10,607 nucleotides of DNA from JBGPML01 sp041486955 (lineage in GTDB: Bacteria; Patescibacteriota; UBA1384; 2-12-FULL-50-11; DASWYB01): the NCBI GenBank assembly GCA_041486955.1, contig JBGPML010000024.1, positions 1 to 10,607 on the forward strand, given 5' to 3'. Below are positions 5,038-10,607 of the stretch, piece after piece (the first letter of the stretch is position 1; the number at the start of each line of letters is the position of its first letter). The notes under the pieces were generated by a model, which saw nothing but the letters and a program-made list of their open reading frames with translations, made no database searches and had not been told where the DNA came from. The position numbers and the translations under genes are program-made.

Positions 5038-7125
5038 TTAAGTTATTAATTTTTTATACTGTGCTTCGGTTAGGACCGAGACACCAAGCTTCTCGGCCTT
5101 CTCTAACTTAGATCCAGGTTCTGCTCCGGCAACAACGTAATCAGTGTTTTTACTGACTGATTCAGAAATTTCCCCACCAAGTTTGCGGACTTTTTCTTTC
5201 GCTTCGTCACGGGTTAAGGATTCCAGCGTGCCGGTAAACACGAACGATTTACCAGTCACACCTTCCTTGTTTGCCGTAATTTTTGGAGGGAGAGTAATAA
5301 TGACGCCCTGATGAATCAAGTCACGTAAAAAGTTAATATGTTTTGAATCACGAAAGTAATTGTAAATACTTTGAGCCACCACCGGCCCAACATCTTTAAT
5401 GCTGTTCCATTCATCTTGTGTCGTCTGGGAGAGCAAGCCCAGAAAAGCTGCGTCACTTTTATGTCGAGCGATTTCCGTCCCATGGTGAGGCAGTTTGCCG
5501 ACAATAAAATCAGCCAAGTCGACGGCCGTTTCATAACCAACGTTTCGAATTCCCAAGGCATAGAGAAATCGAGCTAACGTAATCTGCTTATGACTCTGGA
5601 TTGTCTGAATAATATTCGCTGCACTCTTTTCCCCAAATCGGTCGAGTCCTTCTACATCGCCGAGCTTTAATTCAAACAAATCAGCGAAACTCTTGATTAA
5701 CCCTTCCTCAATCAATCGGTCGAGAATCTTCGGACCTAAACCCTCCATATCAAAGGCCGCCTTACTGACAAAATGTTGAAGCTGCCGACGCTGGATTGAA
5801 AAACAGTTTGGATTGGTACAACGCATCACCGCTTCACCGGGCTTTTGTTCAACCAGGCTGCCGCAGATTGGACATGTCTTGGGGATTTTATATGGCTTAG
5901 TATGACGTGGGCGCAGGTCTTTAACCACGCTGACAACTTCCGGAATGACATCGCCGGCCTTACGAATAACGACGGTGTCACCAATCCGAATATCTTTGCG
6001 ATCAATTTCATTTTGATTATGGAGGGTGGCCCGACTGACGGTAGAACCGGCCACTTCGACCGGACGAAGATGGGCGACGGGAGTAATAGCGCCAGTTCGG
6101 CCGACTTGGACAGCAATATCTTCTACGACAGTGGTAACTTCTTCGGCCGGCCACTTGAAAGCAATGGCGCTACGAGGCGCCTTTCCTACAACCCCTAAAC
6201 GCTCTCGCAATCGAAGGTCGTCCACACCAATCACCAATCCATCAATCTGATAGGGAAGTTTGGCCCGTTTTTTCTCCATTTGGTGCCAAAATTTCACGAT
6301 CTGATCAAGATTCGAGCACAATTTATTGTTGCCATTAGATACAAAGCCCAATTCCTGAGCCAGTTCATGTTCTTGGTGATGTTGCTTTAAAAGTTTGGGG
6401 TGGGTAGGTGCGATTATAACCTGATACGCCATAAACCCGAGTTTGCGGCTAGCGGTGATTTTAGGATTTAACTGGCGGATCGAACCAGCTGACGCATTAC
6501 GTGGATTAGCGAACAGAGGTAAATTTTGAGCCGCCCGTTCTTTGTTGAGTTTATCAAAAGCCTGTTTTGGCATATATACTTCGCCACGTACTTCTAAAAG
6601 ACCTTTTAAGTATGGTGCGGTTTGTTTTGATTCACGGAGACGTAAGGGAATGGCGCGGATTGTTTTAATATTCGCGGTCACGTCTTCACCAACCAGCCCA
6701 TCGCCACGAGTTGCGGCTGTTTTTAACTGCCCATTATCATAAACCAAAGAGATGGCTAAACCATCCATCTTGATTTCGGAATAATAGTTATAAGAGGCTT
6801 CCGGAACCATCCGCTTCATCCGTTCATCCCAAGCTTTAAGTTCAACCTCATCAAAAGCATCATTAAGCGATAACATGGGGATTTGGTGCTTCACCTGCTC
6901 AAATTTCTTGAGGGGTTCACCCCCAACGCGCTGGCTTGGAGAATCCTCGGTTTTGAGGGACGGGTATTGTTCTTCAATCGCCACTAATTCACGCATCAAC
7001 GAATCGTAATGAGCATCGGTAACACTCGGATCGTCGAGCACGTGATATCGATACCGCAAATCATTGATGACATTACGGAGTTGGGTAACTCGATGTTTGG
7101 TTTCTTGAGTTGGTTTTGCACTCAT
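5038..7125 (-). CDS. ligA: NAD-dependent DNA ligase LigA
   Basis: LigA seals nicks in duplex DNA using NAD+, joining Okazaki fragments and finishing repair. The 695-residue protein is full length with all domains. Domain Ia is at about 1-75, with YRYHVLDDP. The adenylation domain carries the active-site lysine in KMDG (K119), EVRGEVYM (178-185), DGLVI (295-299) and FKWP (323-326). The OB fold spans about 330-405. A four-cysteine zinc site uses C418, C421, C436 and C441. Helix-hairpin-helix repeats run to about 600 (VEGLDRFGEKSA, LGIRNVG, IKDVGPVVA), and a BRCT domain occupies 624-695 (GKSFVFTGTLES...). The -10 box TATAAT ends 7 nt before the ATG and there is no ribosome binding site, so the mRNA is probably leaderless. 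The rpsP terminator lies just upstream, so ligA is its own unit. Confidence 0.97.
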   Translation of the reverse strand: MSAKPTQETKHRVTQLRNVINDLRYRYHVLDDPSVTDAHYDSLMRELVAIEEQYPSLKTEDSPSQRVGGEPLKKFEQVKHQIPMLSLNDAFDEVELKAWDERMKRMVPEASYNYYSEIKMDGLAISLVYDNGQLKTAATRGDGLVGEDVTANIKTIRAIPLRLRESKQTAPYLKGLLEVRGEVYMPKQAFDKLNKERAAQNLPLFANPRNASAGSIRQLNPKITASRKLGFMAYQVIIAPTHPKLLKQHHQEHELAQELGFVSNGNNKLCSNLDQIVKFWHQMEKKRAKLPYQIDGLVIGVDDLRLRERLGVVGKAPRSAIAFKWPAEEVTTVVEDIAVQVGRTGAITPVAHLRPVEVAGSTVSRATLHNQNEIDRKDIRIGDTVVIRKAGDVIPEVVSVVKDLRPRHTKPYKIPKTCPICGSLVEQKPGEAVMRCTNPNCFSIQRRQLQHFVSKAAFDMEGLGPKILDRLIEEGLIKSFADLFELKLGDVEGLDRFGEKSAANIIQTIQSHKQITLARFLYALGIRNVGYETAVDLADFIVGKLPHHGTEIARHKSDAAFLGLLSQTTQDEWNSIKDVGPVVAQSIYNYFRDSKHINFLRDLIHQGVIITLPPKITANKEGVTGKSFVFTGTLESLTRDEAKEKVRKLGGEISESVSKNTDYVVAGAEPGSKLEKAEKLGVSVLTEAQYKKLIT

Positions 7126-7132
7126 ATTATTA

Positions 7133-7161
7133 ATTATAGCGAGAAATATGAAATGAGAAAA
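7133..7161 (-). promoter_or_regulatory. Leaderless-type promoter of ligA
   Basis: A perfect TATAAT (7138-7133) on the minus strand, with 7 nt before the A of the ATG at 7125. The -35 candidate at 17 nt is weak (TTTTCT, 7161-7156). RNA would begin at or one base before the start codon, so no Shine-Dalgarno sequence can exist. Confidence 0.6.
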
Positions 7162-7194
7162 AGACCGATCCTGTATTTCGAGATCGGTCTTTTT
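7158..7194 (-). terminator. Rho-independent terminator after rpsP (also symmetrical on the other strand)
   Basis: AAAGACCGATC and its exact complement GATCGGTCTTT form a 10-bp GC-containing stem, extended by A-T pairs, around an 11-nt loop (7171-7181). Five T residues follow on the minus strand. It begins a few bases after the rpsP stop and ends before the ligA promoter. Confidence 0.85.
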
Positions 7195-7196
7195 GC

Positions 7197-7655
7197 TTAA
7201 CTGGCTGATACGGCTTCGTCTTGGTCAGCAGTTTCCGCTGCTTCCGGCTCTGGCTCGGGGCTTGTCGTTATCTCGTCAGTTTCAGGAGTGTTCTCAGTCG
7301 TTTCTTGTTCCGGTGTTTCGACTGCTGGAACTTTAGTTTCCTCAGGTTTCACATCGCCTTTTTTAGTCGTGGCGCTCTTTTTTTTAGGTTTCCCGTGATA
7401 TTGAATAACATTAATTTGCGCGTGAGCAAGACCATCACGTTCAGCTAGTTTTGCCACCGTGTTAGAAGGTTTGGCTCCCTGTTCGAGCCAAGCTAAAAAC
7501 TCATCGTGTTTGATGGTGAGAGCTTTATTTTTAGGGTGATAATGACCAACCTCGGCTAAAAATTTGCCTTGGACTGGCGCGGTGTGTTCGGCTACCACAA
7601 TCCTATAGTGTGGATCGTGAACGCGACCGATGCGTCGTAAGCGAATAACTAACAT
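7197..7655 (-). CDS. rpsP: Small ribosomal subunit protein bS16 with acidic C-terminal extension
   Basis: bS16 binds 16S rRNA and helps 30S assembly. The conserved domain is residues 1-88: MLVIRLRRIGRVHDPHYRIVVAE (1-23), VGHYHPK (36-42) and GAKPSNTVAKLAERDG (60-75). The usual ADxRxxRDGxxIE segment is replaced by AEHTAPVQGKFLAE, a divergent version. A basic hinge KPKKKSATTKK (89-99) leads into about 50 residues rich in Glu, Thr and Pro ending in VSAS, so at 152 residues it is nearly twice the E. coli length (82). The ATG follows AAAGGAAA at about 7 nt. A terminator sits directly after the stop, so rpsP is monocistronic here, unlike the common rpsP-rimM-trmD-rplS operon. Confidence 0.95.
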   Translation of the reverse strand: MLVIRLRRIGRVHDPHYRIVVAEHTAPVQGKFLAEVGHYHPKNKALTIKHDEFLAWLEQGAKPSNTVAKLAERDGLAHAQINVIQYHGKPKKKSATTKKGDVKPEETKVPAVETPEQETTENTPETDEITTSPEPEPEAAETADQDEAVSAS

Positions 7656-7693
7656 GCAATATTTCCTTTAAGAAGTTCTTATAATTCCTACTA

Positions 7694-7722
7694 ATTATAC
7701 CTTTATCAGGTCAAACATGCAA
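7694..7722 (-). promoter_or_regulatory. Promoter of rpsP
   Basis: Perfect TATAAT (7699-7694) with a weak TTGCAT (7722-7717) at 17 nt. RNA would start near 7687, giving a 32-nt leader. The leader contains the near-palindrome AAGAA-C-TTCTT (7680-7670), a possible regulatory site. Confidence 0.6.
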
Positions 7723-7731
7723 CCGTTTGTG

Positions 7732-7895
7732 AGAACCCATCACATAATTATCTCTGGTCTGCGATCAAAACTGTATTAACTCCAAGCCACGAATTGTTCA
7801 TCATCGTAGCTTGAGCTATGCCTCCTCACAAATTCCTGTCTTTCGTCTGATACTCTTTTGCTCTCGCCTACAGATCAAGTTATGTGATGGGTTCT
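7732..7895. repeat. 164-bp imperfect palindrome with perfect 16-bp terminal inverted repeats
   Basis: The ends are AGAACCCATCACATAA (7732-7747) and its exact complement (7880-7895). The middle is another perfect palindrome, TAGCT-TG-AGCTA (7807-7818). Between ends and centre the two arms also match when one is inverted, in patches such as TGCGA/GGCGA, CAAAA, GTAT and GAATT, so the whole element folds into one long, bulged hairpin. It starts 2 nt after the def-fmt stop and ends about 10 nt before the rpsP -35 box. I see no open frame worth naming and no target-site duplication. It may be a decayed MITE, a structured RNA, or an mRNA-end structure. The symmetry is certain; the identity is unknown. 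Confidence 0.75.
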
Positions 7896-7897
7896 AG

Positions 7898-9271
7898 CTA
7901 CATTTTGTGCGAAGGAATGTGTTCGGGCAGAGATTCAAAATTAAGTGGTTGACGGTAGCCATGCAAAAAAGCTTGCCACTCCATCGGTTTTTTTCCACTC
8001 GGCTGAACCACCTCGAATATAAGCCGTCCATCTTCAATTCGTGACGAATGAATAAGAACTTGTTGTCCATTTAATTTGACATAGGCTTTGGGAGTCGGAT
8101 AGAAAGCCCGGATTTTTCGTTCGTTAATTTTAGGCTCATCGTCCATATTCAGCCAGCGATCCTCCGGCGTGATTTTCCGAGTGCCTGCGGCAAGATCATT
8201 ATTTTGCTCGACCCCATGGATATGGCCAGCAGCATAAGTTGGGAGTATTTCAGTCACAATTTCACCGCCAAGTTGGGCTAATAAGGACTCTAAGTCTCCA
8301 AATGTCTCTGTTTGATCAAGCTCGTACTCGGATTGAGCGAGCATCGTACCAGTATCAAATTGGGGAGACATTTTAATAACTGTCACACCGGTTTTTTTAT
8401 CACCGTTCAGAATTGCACTTTGGATCGGAGTTGCTCCGCGGTATTTAGGGAGTAAAGAAGGGTGAATATTAATACACCCAAGCTTGGGGAGCGAGAGAAT
8501 AGATAGTGGCACGAGTTTGCCGTAGGAAGCAACGATGATCAAATCAGGAGCCTGAGTTTGGAGAAAGCTTAGAAAACGGGCATCGTCTAACGTATGTGGC
8601 TCCAGGCAAGGTATATTTAATGAATCGGCATAGGTTTTAACAATGGTACTTTTAACTTCCTGTCCGCGTCCGCTCGGTTTTGGTGCTTCAGTCACCAACG
8701 TTACAATCTTTAGCTGAGGATTTGGCATGATGGTGTTGAGAAATTCGGTTGTAAACTGCGTTGAACCCCACACCATTGTCCGTAACGCATTGTCATCTTT
8801 TTGCTCATTTTTAGAATAATCGATAATTAATTTTCCACTCAGATGATCTATTTCGTGCTGTAAAATACGAGCCAGCATACCCTTCGCTCGGATACGTATT
8901 GGTTCACCGGTAATAGATTGAGCGATCACGGTCACTTCATTCGCTCGTTCAATCATCACCTCAATAGCCGGGAGTGATAAACAGCCTTCTTGAAAGCTAC
9001 TTACATCTTTGCTCGATTTTGTAATCTTTGGATTCGCCAAAACAGTGAAGGGAATCTCCGGGTCTTGCGCTTCAGTATCTCCCGGATATTCAATAATAAT
9101 AAGTCGCCGTGAATCACCAACCTGATTTGCTGCCAGCCCCATACCGCTATTTTCTTTCATGATTCGGCGCATATCCTCGGCTAAATGTTTTAAGTCATCA
9201 TTAAAAACGCGAACCACATTGGTCTTTTCGCGAAGTCGTGACTCTGGATAATACAACAAATTGTGTTGCAT
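7898..9271 (-). CDS. Fusion of peptide deformylase (N-terminal) and methionyl-tRNA formyltransferase (C-terminal)
   Basis: One continuous 457-residue frame carries two enzymes of opposite action. Residues 1-155 are peptide deformylase, with motif 1 GMGLAANQ (43-50), motif 2 EGCLSLP (95-101; metal ligand C97) and motif 3 QHEIDH (138-143; H139, H143, catalytic E140). It removes the formyl group from new proteins. After a linker of about 12 residues (KNEQKDDNALRT), residues 166-457 are Fmt: VWGSTQFTTEFL (167-178), the catalytic Asn and His in NIHPSLLPKYRGATP (268-282), and Asp in QFDTGTM (D306). It formylates initiator Met-tRNA using 10-formyl-THF. The C-terminal OB-like domain (about 375-445) is present but short. 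All key residues are kept in both halves. An internal ATG at 8776 exists without a ribosome binding site. In most bacteria def and fmt are adjacent separate genes. The mRNA looks leaderless. Confidence 0.93.
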   Translation of the reverse strand: MQHNLLYYPESRLREKTNVVRVFNDDLKHLAEDMRRIMKENSGMGLAANQVGDSRRLIIIEYPGDTEAQDPEIPFTVLANPKITKSSKDVSSFQEGCLSLPAIEVMIERANEVTVIAQSITGEPIRIRAKGMLARILQHEIDHLSGKLIIDYSKNEQKDDNALRTMVWGSTQFTTEFLNTIMPNPQLKIVTLVTEAPKPSGRGQEVKSTIVKTYADSLNIPCLEPHTLDDARFLSFLQTQAPDLIIVASYGKLVPLSILSLPKLGCINIHPSLLPKYRGATPIQSAILNGDKKTGVTVIKMSPQFDTGTMLAQSEYELDQTETFGDLESLLAQLGGEIVTEILPTYAAGHIHGVEQNNDLAAGTRKITPEDRWLNMDDEPKINERKIRAFYPTPKAYVKLNGQQVLIHSSRIEDGRLIFEVVQPSGKKPMEWQAFLHGYRQPLNFESLPEHIPSHKM

Positions 9272-9277
9272 GCCTGC

Positions 9278-9283
9278 ATTATA
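9278..9283 (-). promoter_or_regulatory. Leaderless-type -10 box of def-fmt
   Basis: TATAAT on the minus strand is followed by GCAGGC and then the ATG at 9271, so the expected start of RNA is the A of the start codon. No good -35 box is visible at 17 nt. A small inverted repeat, CCGA-TATTT-TCGG, lies immediately upstream. Confidence 0.55.
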
Positions 9284-9352
9284 CCCGAAAATATCGGTTC
9301 CGACGATAATATTACCGCCGAAACGGAGACTTTCTGCGATGGATAAGCGGTT

Positions 9353-10537
9353 TTAATTGTCTTGACTAAATTGATGACGACAATTATAGGGACTCAAGTT
9401 GGTCAGGGTTTGAGCAATTCCAACTTGTGCTATTTGTCCTTGTCTTCGACGAAAATTATGGCCGTGGTTTTTCGGTGGTGGAGTAAACCCACTGATCGGA
9501 AGGGGACTATTCGTCGCTTGGGGAGGCGTAGGTGTGGCAACGGGAATTGTTGGGGTCGGCGTAGGTGTACTCGGAATAATAGGGTCAGTTTGAGAATTCA
9601 AGAATTCTGGAGCTCCTTGTTTGAAGGCAGCTAAGGCGGCTGGGCTGGAATCAATGCGCCAATCTGTTTCCTTATTCATATTAAACCAAGTAACACCTAA
9701 ATATCGCGGATGCGTTGCCAGCTGATGAAACATATCGCTAATCCAAGCTGCTTTATTGCCCCCTAATTCAGTTGAACCAGTTTCCATAATAAGAATTGGC
9801 CGAGTCGAAAGCGAAAGTATGTCGTTATACGAAGAACCAAAGACTTGGTCAAATGTTTGCCATGCCGTTTCGGATTGAACTGTGCCCCAGTTATATCCAT
9901 CGAAACCTATAATGTCGACATAAGCGTCACCAGGATAATAGGAAGCAAAAGAGGGGTAAATTTCGCCAGGGTAATGCACATTCGGGGCCCAAATCCAGCT
10001 CACATTGGTAACGCTGGCGGCGCGAAATCGATCAACCACATGGCGATAAAAAGCAATGTGTTGACTGGCAGTATTTTTATTTTGGCCTAACGCCCATGGT
10101 GTCCAGTCACCGTTCATTTCAGGGGCGAGGCTGATGCGTAAAGGTTGTTCATACTGTTTGACACTCGCGGCGAAAGTATTGAGATACGAATCATATTGGC
10201 CGTTGACCACCGCTTGATAATCAACGCCTTGACCATTAACCTGTGGTTGCCAACTCAATTCAGGTATTTTATTTTGTCCTGCAATTAGTGAAGCGGTACT
10301 TTGATCAAACGGATCGGGCCAGTCTGAATACCATTTCGTTGCAGCGAATTTGAAACCAAGTGACGATTCGAGAGTCGTTAACGACTGTGTTTCCCACGGA
10401 TAACCGGGGTGAAAAATGTCGATTTCTTTAGTCGGAGTTGCGGCTAGTGTCTCCTGGGGAGACACCGAAAAAATTGATGATATAAGAGTAACCACGAGCC
10501 CATAACCAAGCAATAGCGAGAATGGTGTTTGAGTCAT
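9353..10537 (-). CDS. Secreted glycoside hydrolase, family 26-like (beta-mannanase type)
   Basis: The 394-residue protein begins with a hydrophobic signal sequence (about 5-25, FSLLLGYGLVVTLISSIFS), with a likely cleavage near TLAA (30-33). A (beta/alpha)8 glycosidase domain follows (about 38-312). The acid/base motif is LRISLAPEMNGDWTPW (E140), and the nucleophile strand is RPILIMETGS (E252). Supporting motifs are WIWAPNV (181-187), YPGDAYVDIIGFDGYNW (201-217) and VTWFNMNKETDWRI (282-295). This matches GH26 and clan-A mannanase-like enzymes that cut beta-1,4-mannan or mixed glucans; the exact substrate is not readable. A Pro/Thr linker (315-355) leads to a basic, asparagine-rich tail (NHGHNFRRRQGQ... 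to 394) without a recognisable anchor. Its -10 box lies 7 nt before the ATG. def-fmt begins 81 nt after the stop. Confidence 0.85.
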   Translation of the reverse strand: MTQTPFSLLLGYGLVVTLISSIFSVSPQETLAATPTKEIDIFHPGYPWETQSLTTLESSLGFKFAATKWYSDWPDPFDQSTASLIAGQNKIPELSWQPQVNGQGVDYQAVVNGQYDSYLNTFAASVKQYEQPLRISLAPEMNGDWTPWALGQNKNTASQHIAFYRHVVDRFRAASVTNVSWIWAPNVHYPGEIYPSFASYYPGDAYVDIIGFDGYNWGTVQSETAWQTFDQVFGSSYNDILSLSTRPILIMETGSTELGGNKAAWISDMFHQLATHPRYLGVTWFNMNKETDWRIDSSPAALAAFKQGAPEFLNSQTDPIIPSTPTPTPTIPVATPTPPQATNSPLPISGFTPPPKNHGHNFRRRQGQIAQVGIAQTLTNLSPYNCRHQFSQDN

Positions 10538-10544
10538 GCCTGCG

Positions 10545-10572
10545 ATACTAGCAGATATTTACTATTGCACAA
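10545..10572 (-). promoter_or_regulatory. Likely leaderless-type promoter of the GH26 gene
   Basis: TAGTAT (10550-10545) ends 7 nt before the ATG at 10537. TTGTGC (10572-10567) lies 16 nt upstream of it and inside the first unit of a direct repeat. Both boxes are imperfect (4/6 for the -10). Confidence 0.45.
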
Positions 10573-10589
10573 TAGCGTCGCACAATAGC
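10562..10589. repeat. Operator-like repeats over the GH26 promoter
   Basis: GCACAATAGC occurs twice (10567-10576 and 10580-10589), 13 bp from start to start. The first copy is also half of the inverted repeat CTATTG-CA-CAATAG (10562-10575). The set covers the likely -35 box, which suits a repressor or activator site. The repeats are certain; the regulatory role is inferred. Confidence 0.5.
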
Positions 10590-10607
10590 TCTGCAGTAAG
10601 CTATACT

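Noticed and set aside
5826..6250. Several open frames of 74-117 codons inside ligA on both strands
   Set aside because: All overlap the well-supported ligA frame and show no family motifs.
7732..7895. Integron attC site
   Set aside because: An imperfect palindrome of this size recalls attC, but the ends do not fit RYYYAAC...GTTRRRY and no integrase or cassette array is near.
8774..8776. Separate fmt gene starting at the internal ATG
   Set aside because: The frame is continuous with the deformylase, with no stop codon, no ribosome binding site and no -10 box before this ATG.
1..10607. CRISPR array, tRNA or rRNA genes, transposase
   Set aside because: I found no regularly spaced repeats, no cloverleaf or rRNA signature and no transposase motifs on either strand.

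Overview
The window looks like an ordinary housekeeping stretch of a small bacterial genome with one accessory gene at each end. I suspect a member of the Patescibacteria (CPR), with moderate confidence. The signs are a short TrmD, divergent bS16 and bL25 with long acidic tails, a fused peptide deformylase/methionyl-tRNA formyltransferase, absence of rimM and rplS beside trmD, several promoters that abut start codons (leaderless mRNAs), and tiny family-less proteins. All twelve visible stop codons are TAA (9) or TAG (3), and no gene is broken by TGA, so the standard code fits.

Layout. Position 1-704 (minus) is the 5' part of a phosphotransferase of the aminoglycoside/choline kinase fold. It starts with GTG and runs off the left edge, and it is visibly richer in G+C than its neighbours. 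A divergent intergenic region with a strong minus-strand promoter and an inverted repeat separates it from tmk and smpB (plus, 867-2005). A compact plus-strand unit follows (about 2042-2390): promoter, 5'UTR hairpin, strong ribosome binding site, 55-residue basic protein, hairpin and terminator. A palindromic repeat of a widely dispersed type (2392-2452) lies between it and the convergent minus-strand block.

The minus-strand block, read right to left, is: secreted GH26 glycosidase (10537-9353), def-fmt fusion (9271-7898), a 164-bp imperfect palindrome (7895-7732), rpsP (7655-7197), a terminator, ligA (7125-5038), khpA (4934-4593), trmD (4516-3827), a zinc-ribbon protein (3778-3497), a small membrane protein (3419-3228) and rplY (3213-2509).

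The core genes cover translation start and N-terminal processing (def-fmt), ribosome structure (bS16, bL25), RNA binding and tRNA modification (KhpA, TrmD), ribosome rescue (SmpB), and DNA precursor supply and joining (Tmk, LigA). The most unusual items are the def-fmt fusion, the 164-bp palindrome, the small-protein transcription unit, the edge kinase with its helix-turn-helix-like N-terminus, and the set of leaderless promoters. I see no CRISPR array, rRNA, tRNA or transposase gene.
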